From NCBI GenBank assembly GCA_020633675.1, contig JACKDE010000002.1, positions 806,001 to 870,000 of the forward strand: a DNA stretch of 64,000 nucleotides, given 5' to 3'. This document shows, piece by piece, positions 15,986 through 24,946 of the stretch. This DNA comes from Deferribacteres bacterium (GTDB lineage: Bacteria > Zhuqueibacterota > Zhuqueibacteria > Zhuqueibacterales > Geothermadaptataceae). Numbering within the stretch: the first letter of the stretch is position 1; the number at the start of each line of letters is the position of its first letter. Made by a program: the position numbers and the translations under genes. The notes beneath the pieces were generated by a model. The model was not told where the DNA came from. It saw only the letters and a list, made by a program, of their open reading frames with translations, and made no database searches.

Positions 15986-17713
15986 CTATTCTGCATTTGG
16001 GGGCAGACGAAACGCCGCCATTTCCCGGGTATTGCGAATGAGCAGAATATTGCCGCTGAGGGCGGGGTGGTTCCAGGTCTTGCCTTCGATTGCGGGCATG
16101 CGTGCCAGCTCGGTGAATTTGTCCGGCGCGGCCTGCACCAGCGCCAGCTCACCCTGCTCGGAAAGGACCAGCAGCACCGCCTGCTCCGCCAGCAAGAGCA
16201 TTTGTCCGCTGCCGTAGCGTCCGCCTTTCCACTGGCGCTTGCCGCTTTCGAGCTCGATGCAGGACAGAATGCTGCCGTCGAAGCCGTAGGCGTGGCCATC
16301 ATGCACCACGAAATCGCTGTGATTTGGTTTAAGCCCTTTCGTCGTCCAGCGCTCTTCGATTCGCCAGTTATTCGCAGTCCGGCTGATGGAAATGCGGCGC
16401 AGACCATTACTCTCGCCAGCGCTGATCAGCATGTCGTGGTTGGCAACCAGTTTTGGCTGCACAATGCGCACGCCAACTTTCCACGGGTATTCCCACAGCA
16501 GTTTGCCTTCGCTGGCAGCAAAACTGCGCACGCCGGACTGGCTTGCGAAAATCACCTGCGGCAAACCGTCGATGGCGAAATGTTGCGGTGAACTGTAACT
16601 GTCACCGCCAAATGGGCCGAACCAGCGTGGCTGTCCGGTTTCGAGATCGTAGGCGACCAGTGAACCTGATACGGCCACAACGACCAGGCTATCGAGCACC
16701 AGCGGTGAGCCGGAAAAGCCGTACCAGACCGTCGGCTCGGGCAGTTGCACTTTAGTGTCGGCTGCCGCGTTGCGCGACCAGTAAACGCTGCCTCCATCGG
16801 CGTTCAGCGCATTGACGATGCCGGTTGCGCCGAGTGTGTAAATGCGGCCATTGTGGATGGTGGGCGTGGCGCGCGGGCCGGCTCCGGCATGCGATTCCCA
16901 ATAGCGGGTGCTGTCGCGGTGCATCCAAACCGGCTCACCGGTGCTCAGCTTGTAACAAGCGACAACTTCTTCTTCGCCGCGCTGTTCCTGGGTGTAGAAC
17001 AGATGGCCACGAATTGCGAACGACGAAACACCCGGCCCGACTGGTTGCCGCCACACTTCCTGCGGTGGCGAAACTTGCCAGTCAGTCGCCATGCGCAGAT
17101 CGTGCACGACAGCATCGCGATTGGCGCCGCGGAATCCGGACCAGGTTAACGCTATGTCGGTGGGCGTGGAAACTGAAGCGAGTTCTACCTGCTGGTTTTG
17201 CTTCTGCGCCAGCAGCTTCTGCTCAGCTGTTTTTGACCAGCGCCATGCGAAATCGTGCTCTGCAGAGGCAGACATGCCATCGGTGCGGATGGAGATAAAG
17301 CCGATACAGACAAGCAGAGTGCTGGTCAAAATTGCCATGCGGCGGGTGCCCGGATTCTTGCTGCGGCTTGCCAGCAGTCCGAGAACAAAAACCAGACTCA
17401 TCACCGGGATGGCGTACATCGGGAACATCATGCCCATCATGGCGGTGGCAACGGATTTATGCAGGAAGAATGAGGTGATAAACAGCGCGAAAAGGATGAA
17501 TACAAAGCTGCCGATGCGCTCAAGCCATGGCGCGCGGCTCAGGAAAAGCCACCAGATGATCATCAGCAAGCCACCACCGAAAATACCGCCGATCACGCCA
17601 AATTCCAGCGCTTCCGGCACGAAAAGCGGCACAACAAATCGCAGCAAACACATCAGCGCAACGATCACGATGCCGGGCCATAAACGCACAGACCGGGTTT
17701 TGCTCTTGTTCAT
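15986..17713 (-). CDS. membrane-anchored PQQ-like beta-propeller protein
   Basis: 575 residues. The first ~150 contain four to five hydrophobic membrane segments; the rest is a soluble beta-propeller of PQQ/BamB type, with blades such as L-S-T-G-E-P-V-W, L-N-A-D-G-G-S-V-Y-W-S, Y-D-L-E-T-G-Q-P-R-W and I-E-L-E-S-G-K-R-Q-W. The propeller probably faces the periplasm. Related proteins are often paired with quinoprotein dehydrogenases, but the catalytic and PQQ-binding residues cannot be judged from sequence alone and a purely structural role is as likely. GAGAGGGG lies just before the ATG. No operon partner: the next gene upstream is divergent. Confidence 0.78.
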   Translation of the reverse strand: MNKSKTRSVRLWPGIVIVALMCLLRFVVPLFVPEALEFGVIGGIFGGGLLMIIWWLFLSRAPWLERIGSFVFILFALFITSFFLHKSVATAMMGMMFPMYAIPVMSLVFVLGLLASRSKNPGTRRMAILTSTLLVCIGFISIRTDGMSASAEHDFAWRWSKTAEQKLLAQKQNQQVELASVSTPTDIALTWSGFRGANRDAVVHDLRMATDWQVSPPQEVWRQPVGPGVSSFAIRGHLFYTQEQRGEEEVVACYKLSTGEPVWMHRDSTRYWESHAGAGPRATPTIHNGRIYTLGATGIVNALNADGGSVYWSRNAAADTKVQLPEPTVWYGFSGSPLVLDSLVVVAVSGSLVAYDLETGQPRWFGPFGGDSYSSPQHFAIDGLPQVIFASQSGVRSFAASEGKLLWEYPWKVGVRIVQPKLVANHDMLISAGESNGLRRISISRTANNWRIEERWTTKGLKPNHSDFVVHDGHAYGFDGSILSCIELESGKRQWKGGRYGSGQMLLLAEQAVLLVLSEQGELALVQAAPDKFTELARMPAIEGKTWNHPALSGNILLIRNTREMAAFRLPPNAE

Positions 17714-18115
17714 TTTCGCCCCTCTCAGTTATTGGGTTTTATCTCTTCGGGAAAGTGCTCAGGGTGTTGTGATGACTGTTTTCGAGCAACCACAACCTGG
17801 CCTGTTTTTGACGAAATGTCAAGCGCTTTGTTGCGTTGCGCTGGCTATCCTTTCGTGAAGGGCGTGTCCTGCGAATCCTGGCATTATTTTGCCATGAAAT
17901 CCGCTGGAAATGTCTTGCCTCGATAGTGATTTCTTATTACGATGTTTCAAATGGCAACTGGGCTTTGCGCTGCAAAAAGTGCGATGAGGCCACGAAAATC
18001 GATGAAAATGGTTTTTCATTATATGAGCACAAGGCTTACCTTGCACGAATCTGTTTTTTATAGCGAAGCAAGCTTTGCACTCCCTTTTTAATTTTTCAAC
18101 CAGACGAGATGTGAA
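17714..18115. other. divergent intergenic region
   Basis: Between the PQQ-propeller gene (minus) and the L-fucose dehydrogenase-like gene (plus). It must hold both promoters. I see no RNA gene, clear operator or hairpin; short frames here are not convincing. Confidence 0.35.
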
Positions 18116-18904
18116 ATGAACCTGAATTTTGACCAAAAAGTCGCGCTGGTGACAGGTGGCGCGAGTGGCATCGGCGAAGCGATTGTGCGGGGATTTGTGG
18201 CTGAAGGCGCGCGAGTGGCGGTCGCAGACAAAAATGCTGCGCGCGGCCAGGCGTTGGCGGATGAGCTGAACAAAAAGGAAAAACGTGTACACTTTGCGCT
18301 GGCAGAGTTGCAGCACGAAAAGGCCTGCAAAAATGTAATCGAGACTACTTTGGCGCAATTTGGCCGGCTTGATTGCCTGGTCAATAATGCAGGAGTAAAC
18401 GATAAAGTCGGGCTGAATGCGGGTGTGCCATCCTTTCTCGATTCATTGCACAACAATATCGTGCATTATTATGCGCTGGTGCACTTTGCACGTCAGGCGC
18501 TGATCGATGCACAGGGCAGTGTCGTCAATATCGCCTCGAAAGTGGCGATAACCGGGCAGGGCGGCACCTCCGGTTACGCTGCTGCCAAGGGGGCGATTCT
18601 GGCGCTAACGCGCGAATGGGCGATCGATTTTTTGCCGCATCGTGTGCGGGTCAATGCTGTGCTGCCGGCGGAAACCTGGACACCGTTGTACGAAAGCTGG
18701 GTCAACACCTTTCCTGATCCTGAGGCGAAACTGCGCGAAATTACGGCCAAAATCCCGCTTGGACAACGCATGACAACCCCGGAAGAAATCGCCAATATGG
18801 TGCTGTTTCTCTGTTCGGAACGCGCAGCGCATATTACCGGTCAGCACTTGTTTGTCGACGGCGGCTACACCCACCTCGACCGCGCGATTGGTAATGAGAC
18901 GTAA
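18116..18904 (+). CDS. SDR-family L-fucose dehydrogenase
   Basis: 262 residues. Beyond the usual SDR motifs (T-G-G-A-S-G-I-G near residue 13, N-N-A-G, Y-A-A-A-K) it shares long diagnostic stretches with the Burkholderia multivorans L-fucose dehydrogenase as I remember it: N-N-A-G-V-N-D..G-L-N-A-G, H-Y-Y-A-L-V-H, S-K-V-A-I-T-G-Q-G, L-T-R-E-W-A, P-A-E-T-W-T-P-L-Y, D-P-E-A-K-L-R-E-I and the end G-G-Y-T-H-L-D-R-A. It oxidises L-fucose at C1 to the lactone with NAD(P). This would be the first step of the pathway whose later enzymes lie at 1.7-5.5 kb. GAGATG precedes the ATG; only 61 bp separate it from the cytochrome gene. Confidence 0.85.
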   Translation: MNLNFDQKVALVTGGASGIGEAIVRGFVAEGARVAVADKNAARGQALADELNKKEKRVHFALAELQHEKACKNVIETTLAQFGRLDCLVNNAGVNDKVGLNAGVPSFLDSLHNNIVHYYALVHFARQALIDAQGSVVNIASKVAITGQGGTSGYAAAKGAILALTREWAIDFLPHRVRVNAVLPAETWTPLYESWVNTFPDPEAKLREITAKIPLGQRMTTPEEIANMVLFLCSERAAHITGQHLFVDGGYTHLDRAIGNET

Positions 18905-18965
18905 TCCGTGATTCGTGTTACGTAACTTGTCATTCGACATTCATACTTTGACATTTATCATTTTT

Positions 18966-20354
18966 ATGCGATACTCACTTGCTATTTCATTTTTGCTATC
19001 CATGCTTTTGGCAGCCTGCAACGGATCGCAAAATAAAAATCATATTCCTCTGGCAGAGCGGTTTGATCCGGAAACGCAGAGCTATGCTTTTGCCATTCCG
19101 AATCTGCCACCGGTGCCTGGCATTCCCGGTCTGCGCGCGCGCGATTGCGGCCAGTGCCACCAAACAATTTACCAGGAATGGCGGCTTTCGACCCACGCAA
19201 CTGCTTTGCGCGATATTCAATTTCAGGCGGAACTGGCGAAGCCGGACTCGCCCAAATGGATTTGCCTGAATTGCCATATCCCGCTGCAAAATCAGCGTCA
19301 GCACATCGTGACCTACCTTGCCGATGGCGATATTTTTCAGCCAGTGACCACTGAAAATGCGCACTTCGATGAAGCATTGCAGCGCGAAGCTGTGACCTGT
19401 GCGACCTGCCATGTGCGTGCAGTCAGCGATTCCAGCAGCGTGATCATCGGGCCGAATGGCAGTCAGGCAGCCCCGCACCCGGTGCAACAAAAACGTGAAT
19501 TCCTGCGCGAGATGTGCCAACGCTGCCACAATCCGCAAGGCGAAGGCTTAACACCGAATCTGATCTGTTGGTTTGAAACAACTCGAGAGCTGGCAGATGC
19601 GCAGGATTTGGTAAAAGCTGAGTTTGGCGAGCAGCGCGATTGTGTCGACTGCCACATGCCGGCAGCGCAACGCCGGGTAGCGGATACATTTTTAGAGCTG
19701 CCGGTGCGCGCAGTCAATGCGCACAGTTGGGTCGGCAGCGGCATCCCGAAATGGTACGATGGTTACGATCATCTTCTCGAGCGTGGCTATCAGGCTGGCC
19801 TGCAAGTGGAGATTCGCGATGTGCAACTCGTTGGGGATGATTCGGTGCATGCTGCGATTTCGCTGAAAAATTCCTTCGCCGGACATGATTTGCCGACCGG
19901 CGATCCCGAACGCTTTTTGCTGGTGTTGGCCATTTTGGAAGCTGCTGACGGCAAACGTCTTCAGCAAGACAGCCTGAAAATCGGGCAGGAGTGGCTCTGG
20001 AGTCCGGCGCGCAAAATAGGCGACAACCGGCTGAATTTTGGCGAAACCCGCGTGTGGCGGGTTGCGTTGCCAAACGATGCGCGAGCAAATAAAATGATTG
20101 TGATGATCTATAACGTGCGTCTCAAAGCCGAAAACGCCCGACACATGATGCAAACGCAGGGCGTGAACGAGGCCTTTTTGCCAGACGGCCAGAAGCTGGT
20201 GCAGGAGCTTGGCGAACACTATCCATTTGCGATGGTGATTTATCGGGAAGAAATTGATCTACAGAGCGGACAGCGGCGCCGCTTGAATAGCAAAGAATTG
20301 ATTGCGCTGTCGCGCTTGGAAAAAGGCAAGCCGTTGGAAGAGCGGGATTATTGA
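18966..20354 (+). CDS. pentaheme cytochrome c lipoprotein
   Basis: 462 residues from the ATG at 18966. A signal sequence ends in the lipobox L-L-A-A-C, so the protein is lipid-anchored outside the inner membrane. Five C-x-x-C-H sites are seen: C-G-Q-C-H, C-L-N-C-H, C-A-T-C-H, C-Q-R-C-H and C-V-D-C-H, all in the first ~250 residues. This is like the cytochrome c554/NapC-nitrite-reductase related group; the C-terminal ~200 residues are heme-free and beta-rich. It would carry electrons in the periplasm; the donor and acceptor are not indicated by the neighbours. It could be read 17 codons longer (from 18915), but the lipoprotein signal decides for the shorter start. Confidence 0.85.
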   Translation: MRYSLAISFLLSMLLAACNGSQNKNHIPLAERFDPETQSYAFAIPNLPPVPGIPGLRARDCGQCHQTIYQEWRLSTHATALRDIQFQAELAKPDSPKWICLNCHIPLQNQRQHIVTYLADGDIFQPVTTENAHFDEALQREAVTCATCHVRAVSDSSSVIIGPNGSQAAPHPVQQKREFLREMCQRCHNPQGEGLTPNLICWFETTRELADAQDLVKAEFGEQRDCVDCHMPAAQRRVADTFLELPVRAVNAHSWVGSGIPKWYDGYDHLLERGYQAGLQVEIRDVQLVGDDSVHAAISLKNSFAGHDLPTGDPERFLLVLAILEAADGKRLQQDSLKIGQEWLWSPARKIGDNRLNFGETRVWRVALPNDARANKMIVMIYNVRLKAENARHMMQTQGVNEAFLPDGQKLVQELGEHYPFAMVIYREEIDLQSGQRRRLNSKELIALSRLEKGKPLEERDY

Positions 20355-20370
20355 TCGATCTGTAAACTGT

Positions 20371-20700
20371 TCACTTGCCGAGCGCTTCGATCAAAGCGAT
20401 GAACAGAATATGCAAGATGCTGTCGACTAAAATTACCGACCAGGGCGCGCTTGGGGGCTTGGTGAATTCGCGCTTGCCGGTTTTTTCCATAAACCACACC
20501 ACCAAATCGGTACGGTCTTGCACAAAGTGCTGTGCCCCCACCAGCAGCAATTGCCACCATGCAAGAGGCGTAAACAAGAAGGGAATCATGTAGGTCAGGA
20601 CGTGTACCAGGCATGCCCACGAGCTGCGTTTTTTCTCCCTGGCCATCCAATCGGTTTGCAGCAAAAAGTCGCCGATCAGGTGCGCGTAGATCCAGTGCAT
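20371..20700 (-). CDS. DUF3307 membrane protein
   Basis: 109 residues from the ATG at 20700, chosen because GGAAGAGG lies just upstream; a TTG five codons earlier is less likely. The start M-H-W-I-Y-A-H-L-I-G-D-F-L-L-Q-T-D-W-M-A is the DUF3307 signature. Three or so hydrophobic segments (H-V-L-T-Y-M-I-P-F-L-F, W-W-Q-L-L-L-V-G-A-Q-H, L-V-D-S-I-L-H-I-L-F-I-A) point to an inner-membrane protein. Function unknown; in other genomes the family is found next to phage-shock or regulator genes. Ends 16 bp from the converging cytochrome gene. Confidence 0.85.
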   Translation of the reverse strand: MHWIYAHLIGDFLLQTDWMAREKKRSSWACLVHVLTYMIPFLFTPLAWWQLLLVGAQHFVQDRTDLVVWFMEKTGKREFTKPPSAPWSVILVDSILHILFIALIEALGK

Positions 20701-20902
20701 GAACGCCTCTTCCAAATTAAGCGGTTTTTAGACCGTCTAATAACACAAATTTTACGATCAGCCGCAAATATTTTTTGACAGAACTTGCAGCGCGCCTTCC
20801 GCCTGCTTCCTCTGATATTTGTTTGAACGCACAATCTTCTTCGCTGGCTCTTGCGATGGTTATTGTTTGATCTTTGCCCGCAAAAATTGTATTTTCACCG
20901 CC

Positions 20903-23431
20903 ATGCAACTTTCCAAATATCTCACCGAGTCGGTGCAAAAATATATCCGCGAAGCAATTGCCGAAGCACAGGGCAATGAGGTGTTTGTGCTTGGCAAAGC
21001 CAATGAGAAACGTGTCGTCGACAGCGCACAGGTGATCGCGCGCGGCAACGAGGTCGAAGTGCCTGCGATCATCCGCATCTGCCGGCCCGGCGATGTGTTT
21101 ATTCACAACCATCCATCCGGTGTGCTCAAACCATCTTCAGCAGACAATCGCATCGCCAGCTACCTCGGCAACGAAGGTGTGGGTTTTTATATTGTCAACA
21201 ATGATGTCACGAATATTTACGTCGGCATCGAGCCGGTGGTGCACGAAGAACCGCAGCCAGTCGATTTGACGCAACTCGAAAAATTTTTGCAGCCGGACGG
21301 TGCGATTGCTGGCATTTTGCCGGGTTTTGAGCTGCGCGAACCCCAGCTTCAAATGCTGGCTGATGTCGGACATGCGTTCAATGAGGACAAAATCGCCCTG
21401 ATCGAAGCCGGCACCGGTACCGGCAAGACCATGGCCTACCTGCTGCCTGCCATTTCGTGGAGCATCGCCAATGGCAAACGTGTGGTGATTTCCACCAACA
21501 CGATCAACTTGCAACAGCAACTGGTCGAGAAAGACATTCCACTGATTCAAAAAGCTTTTCCGAAAGAATTCGAAGCTGCGTTGGTGAAGGGCCGCAGCAA
21601 TTATGTCTGCTTGCGGAAATTGCACGAAGCTGTTGGCCAGCCGAGCCTGCTTGATATCGACGATGCGCAAAGCGAGTTGGAGCAGATTTTTGCCTGGTCA
21701 AAAAAGACCAAAGATGGCAGCAAGGCCGATCTCGGTGTGATGCCCGATAATCGCGTTTGGGAGCATATTCAATCGGAGAGCGATACCACGCTCAAAAACC
21801 GTTGCCCTTTTTACAACAAGTGCTTCTTTTACAATGCCCGCCGCAAAGCCGCCACCGCCGATGTGCTGATTGCCAACCATCATTTGCTGTTTGCCGATCT
21901 CGCCATTCGCTCGGTCGCCGGGGATAATGCCAGCGAGATAGCGGTGATGCCAAAATATGACCGGCTGATCCTCGACGAAGCGCACAATGTCGAAGATGTG
22001 GCATCGAGCTATTTCGGCGTGCGCATGAGTTATCTCGGCATCCAGCGCATTTTCAGCCGGCTTTTTCGGACAAAGAATAGCAAGGAGACCGGGCAAATCG
22101 CTTTTTTGCAAGCGCGCATAAAAAGCAAGCTGGCGAGTATCCCCCGTACACTGGCTGATGAGTTGGATGAAGGTTGTGAGCTGGCCAAAGAGAAAGTCGA
22201 AAAATCTCGCGTACTGCTGGCTGAGACCATGGAGCGGCTCTTCTATTTTGTCAGCAACCAGCAGGAATCTCGCTACAGTGAGGCCAAATTGCGCTTAACT
22301 GAAAAGGTTGTTGCACAGGCAGGGTGGCAGGAGATCGTCAGCACTGCGCCGATATTGCTGCGCAGCATGCACGCGGTGGCAGAGGCGGTAGATGGCCTGC
22401 TGAAAGATCTTGCCAAAATACCTACCTCCTTTGAGAAGGAAGCGCGCTCGCTGGCTGTGGATTTGAAAGCACAGAGCGACCGGCTGACACAGGCTGCCAG
22501 CGAGCTGAAAATGGTGCTGTTGGATACGGATGACGTCAACGTGCGCTGGCTGGAAGTGCGCGAGAGCCGGTTTGGCAATTTGGTGCGCTTGTACACGGCT
22601 CCCATCGACGTTGCACCGATTCTGCAAAAAGCCGTGTTCGAGCGCTTTCAAACGGTGGTCATGACTTCGGCCACGCTTTCGGTGGGCAAATCTTTTGACT
22701 ATATCGGCAAGCGGCTCGGCCTTGAAACCTTCGAAAAAGATCGCAAAATCGAGACCATCCTGAGCTCGCCATTTGACTATCAGCGGCAGGCCATCGTCGG
22801 CATTCCGACCGATATACCGGAGCCAAACAATGCACGCTTTGGCGAGATTTTGCCGGATTTACTGATGAAGGGCATCCGCGCCTCGGACGGACGGGCGTTT
22901 GTGCTTTTTACCGCCTACAGTCTGCTCAATAAAATGTTTAATGCGCTGGAGCCGCAACTGCGTGCGGAAAACATCGCCTTGCTGCGACAGGGCCAGGAGA
23001 ACCGTCATCAGTTGCTGAACCGTTTTCGCGACGACGTGCATTCTGTGCTGTTCGCGACCGACAGCTTTTGGGAAGGCGTAGACGTGCCGGGCGAGGCGCT
23101 GGTGCATGTCATCATCCCGCGCTTGCCGTTTCGGGTGCCGAGCGAGCCGGTCATCGAGGCGCGTGTCGAGGCTATCGACAACAGCGGCGGCAACTCATTT
23201 ATGGAGTATACGGTGCCGCAGGCCGTGCTGAAATTCAAGCAGGGCTTTGGCCGGCTGATCCGCAACCGCAGCGACTACGGCGCGATTTTGCTTCTCGATC
23301 AGCGGGTGGTGAGCAAATACTACGGCCGGCTGTTTTTGGCTTCGCTGCCGGAGTGCAAAGTCGTCATTGGCGCTGCCAACGATGTGTTTGCGAGTATCGA
23401 GGAATTTCTGGGAACGCGTGCGCGGGTTTAA
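20903..23431 (+). CDS. JAMM (RadC/MPN-like) domain fused to a DinG-type helicase
   Basis: 842 residues from the ATG at 20903 (28 extra codons upstream look non-coding). Residues 1-130 are a JAB/JAMM domain with a complete metal site: E26, H68-N-H70-P-S-G and S78-x-x-D81. From ~150 follows an XPD/DinG helicase: Walker A E-A-G-T-G-T-G-K-T (~170), DEAH box L-D-E-A-H (~356), and C-terminal motifs V-M-T-S-A-T-L-S, F-W-E-G-V-D-V-P-G and Q-G-F-G-R-L-I-R. Of the four FeS cysteines expected, three are visible (N-Y-V-C, N-R-C, N-K-C); the residue five before N-R-C's Cys is Thr. DinG unwinds DNA-RNA hybrids and forked DNA during repair; the JAMM half could cleave a peptide or isopeptide bond, or only bind. 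Confidence 0.85.
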   Translation: MQLSKYLTESVQKYIREAIAEAQGNEVFVLGKANEKRVVDSAQVIARGNEVEVPAIIRICRPGDVFIHNHPSGVLKPSSADNRIASYLGNEGVGFYIVNNDVTNIYVGIEPVVHEEPQPVDLTQLEKFLQPDGAIAGILPGFELREPQLQMLADVGHAFNEDKIALIEAGTGTGKTMAYLLPAISWSIANGKRVVISTNTINLQQQLVEKDIPLIQKAFPKEFEAALVKGRSNYVCLRKLHEAVGQPSLLDIDDAQSELEQIFAWSKKTKDGSKADLGVMPDNRVWEHIQSESDTTLKNRCPFYNKCFFYNARRKAATADVLIANHHLLFADLAIRSVAGDNASEIAVMPKYDRLILDEAHNVEDVASSYFGVRMSYLGIQRIFSRLFRTKNSKETGQIAFLQARIKSKLASIPRTLADELDEGCELAKEKVEKSRVLLAETMERLFYFVSNQQESRYSEAKLRLTEKVVAQAGWQEIVSTAPILLRSMHAVAEAVDGLLKDLAKIPTSFEKEARSLAVDLKAQSDRLTQAASELKMVLLDTDDVNVRWLEVRESRFGNLVRLYTAPIDVAPILQKAVFERFQTVVMTSATLSVGKSFDYIGKRLGLETFEKDRKIETILSSPFDYQRQAIVGIPTDIPEPNNARFGEILPDLLMKGIRASDGRAFVLFTAYSLLNKMFNALEPQLRAENIALLRQGQENRHQLLNRFRDDVHSVLFATDSFWEGVDVPGEALVHVIIPRLPFRVPSEPVIEARVEAIDNSGGNSFMEYTVPQAVLKFKQGFGRLIRNRSDYGAILLLDQRVVSKYYGRLFLASLPECKVVIGAANDVFASIEEFLGTRARV

Positions 23432-23467
23432 AAAAGTCACGGCGATAATGATTGTTCGGTAATTCGA

Positions 23468-24778
23468 TCACTCCTGCTTGTACACCACACCCTCTTTCAT
23501 CACAAAAATCACATCTTGCAGCGTGCGAATGTCTTCCAGCGGATCATTCGCAACCGCAATGATGTCCGCGATCTTGCCGACTTCAATGGTGCCGAGTTTA
23601 TCCTGAACACCCAGCAAGTCCGCCGCATTTTTTGTTGCCGACTGAATTGTAGCCATCGCCGGCATACCAGCTTCGACCATATACTCGAATTCCCTGGCAT
23701 TTTTGCCGTGCGCAAACACTCCGGCGTCGGTGCCGAAAGCGATCTTTACCCCAGCTTTGAACGCTTTGGCAAAAGTGCCTTGAATGATCGGCCCGATTTC
23801 TATTGCTTTGGCCGCAACCATTGGATGAAAAAAGCCCTGAATTTTTGCCGAGTCTGCCACCGATTTGCCCGCGATAATTGTCGGCACCATGTACGTGCCG
23901 TGCTGTTTCATCAACGCTATGCCTTCGTCGTCGAGATAGGTGCCGTGCTCGATGGAGGCAACGCCGGCACGCACAGCCCGCTTGATGCCTTCCGCACCAT
24001 GCGCATGGGCCGCGACCTTCTTGCCAAAATCACGAGCCGTCTCAACAATCACACGGATTTCTTCTTCAGTGAGTTGCGGCGTGCTGCCCTTGGCCGCAAT
24101 CGATAATACGCCAGCTGTTGCGGCAATTTTAATGTGATCCGCACCGCGCTTGATCGTCAGCAAGGCCGCTCGCCGCGCGCTTTCCGGGCCGTTGACTATG
24201 CCCTGCTCCGCATCCGGTACCGGCAATATATCCTCGCGAATGCTGTTGGTACCATCGCCATGGCCGCCGAGCACCGACAGCCCGCCAGCCGCCACAAACA
24301 TGCGCGGGCCGATGATGTCACCACGATTGACGGCATTACGCAAGGACACATCAATCAGCTCACCGGCACCGACATCGCGCACAGTGGTAAAGCCAGCCAT
24401 TAGTGTGCGATTGAGGAATTTGAGCGCAAGCAACGCATTGTCTGCAGGATAAAGTTGAAAGCGTTTCATGCTCGAGCCTTTTTCGATTTCCATCGTCAGG
24501 TGCGTGTGCATGTCCATCAGACCCGGCAAAACGTATGCATTTTTGAAATCATAAACAGAATCGTTTTCGCCGGCTTCGACAAAACCGCTGGCGATACCGC
24601 TGATTTTGCCATCCTCAATGATGATCGAGACATTTGTTTTGGGTGTATCTGCTTTGCCATCGATCAAACCGCCCGCGTGAACAATGGTTTTCTGTGCCGA
24701 AGCCGTGCTGGCAAGCAGCGAAAAACTGGCTAAAATGATCAAAAAGCGATTGTAGAACTGAAAGCGTTGAATGCGCAT
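23468..24778 (-). CDS. secreted metal-dependent amidohydrolase (imidazolonepropionase-like)
   Basis: 436 residues from the ATG at 24778, which begins a signal peptide (R-F-L-I-I-L-A-S-F-S-L-L-A-S-T-A-S-A). A longer reading from 24853 lacks this logic. Amidohydrolase features: D-M-H-T-H-L-T (~75), I-K-I-A-A-T (bridging Lys region, ~220), A-H-A-H-G-A-E-G (~255), S-I-E-H-G-T-Y-L (~280), F-G-T-D-A-G-V (~345), and the C-terminal G-K-I-A-D-I-I-A-V-A sheet. Such exported proteins hydrolyse dipeptides or cyclic amides in the periplasm; the substrate cannot be told. It is not of the COG3618 lactonase type that the fucose pathway would need. Followed closely by the HtrA gene upstream on the same strand but with a terminator between. 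Confidence 0.85.
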   Translation of the reverse strand: MRIQRFQFYNRFLIILASFSLLASTASAQKTIVHAGGLIDGKADTPKTNVSIIIEDGKISGIASGFVEAGENDSVYDFKNAYVLPGLMDMHTHLTMEIEKGSSMKRFQLYPADNALLALKFLNRTLMAGFTTVRDVGAGELIDVSLRNAVNRGDIIGPRMFVAAGGLSVLGGHGDGTNSIREDILPVPDAEQGIVNGPESARRAALLTIKRGADHIKIAATAGVLSIAAKGSTPQLTEEEIRVIVETARDFGKKVAAHAHGAEGIKRAVRAGVASIEHGTYLDDEGIALMKQHGTYMVPTIIAGKSVADSAKIQGFFHPMVAAKAIEIGPIIQGTFAKAFKAGVKIAFGTDAGVFAHGKNAREFEYMVEAGMPAMATIQSATKNAADLLGVQDKLGTIEVGKIADIIAVANDPLEDIRTLQDVIFVMKEGVVYKQE

Positions 24779-24890
24779 TGGATTTACTCTCCTGGTTGAA
24801 GACAAAAATGGATTGTCGCTATATAGCTGCGAGCCACCCGCAATTGCAAGCAAATCGTGACCGGAAATGGCGTGCTCGTTTCAGGGCAAT

Positions 24891-24918
24891 AAAAAAGGGA
24901 GCCAGTAAGGCTCCCTTT
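24891..24918 (-). terminator. intrinsic terminator of the HtrA gene
   Basis: AAGGGAGCC (to 24903) and GGCTCCCTT (24909 on) pair perfectly around AGTAA. On the minus strand the stem is followed by six T (24891-24896). It lies 29 bp after the protease stop. Confidence 0.85.
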
Positions 24919-24946
24919 CGAAGTGTACACAGGTTTTGGGCCGGAT

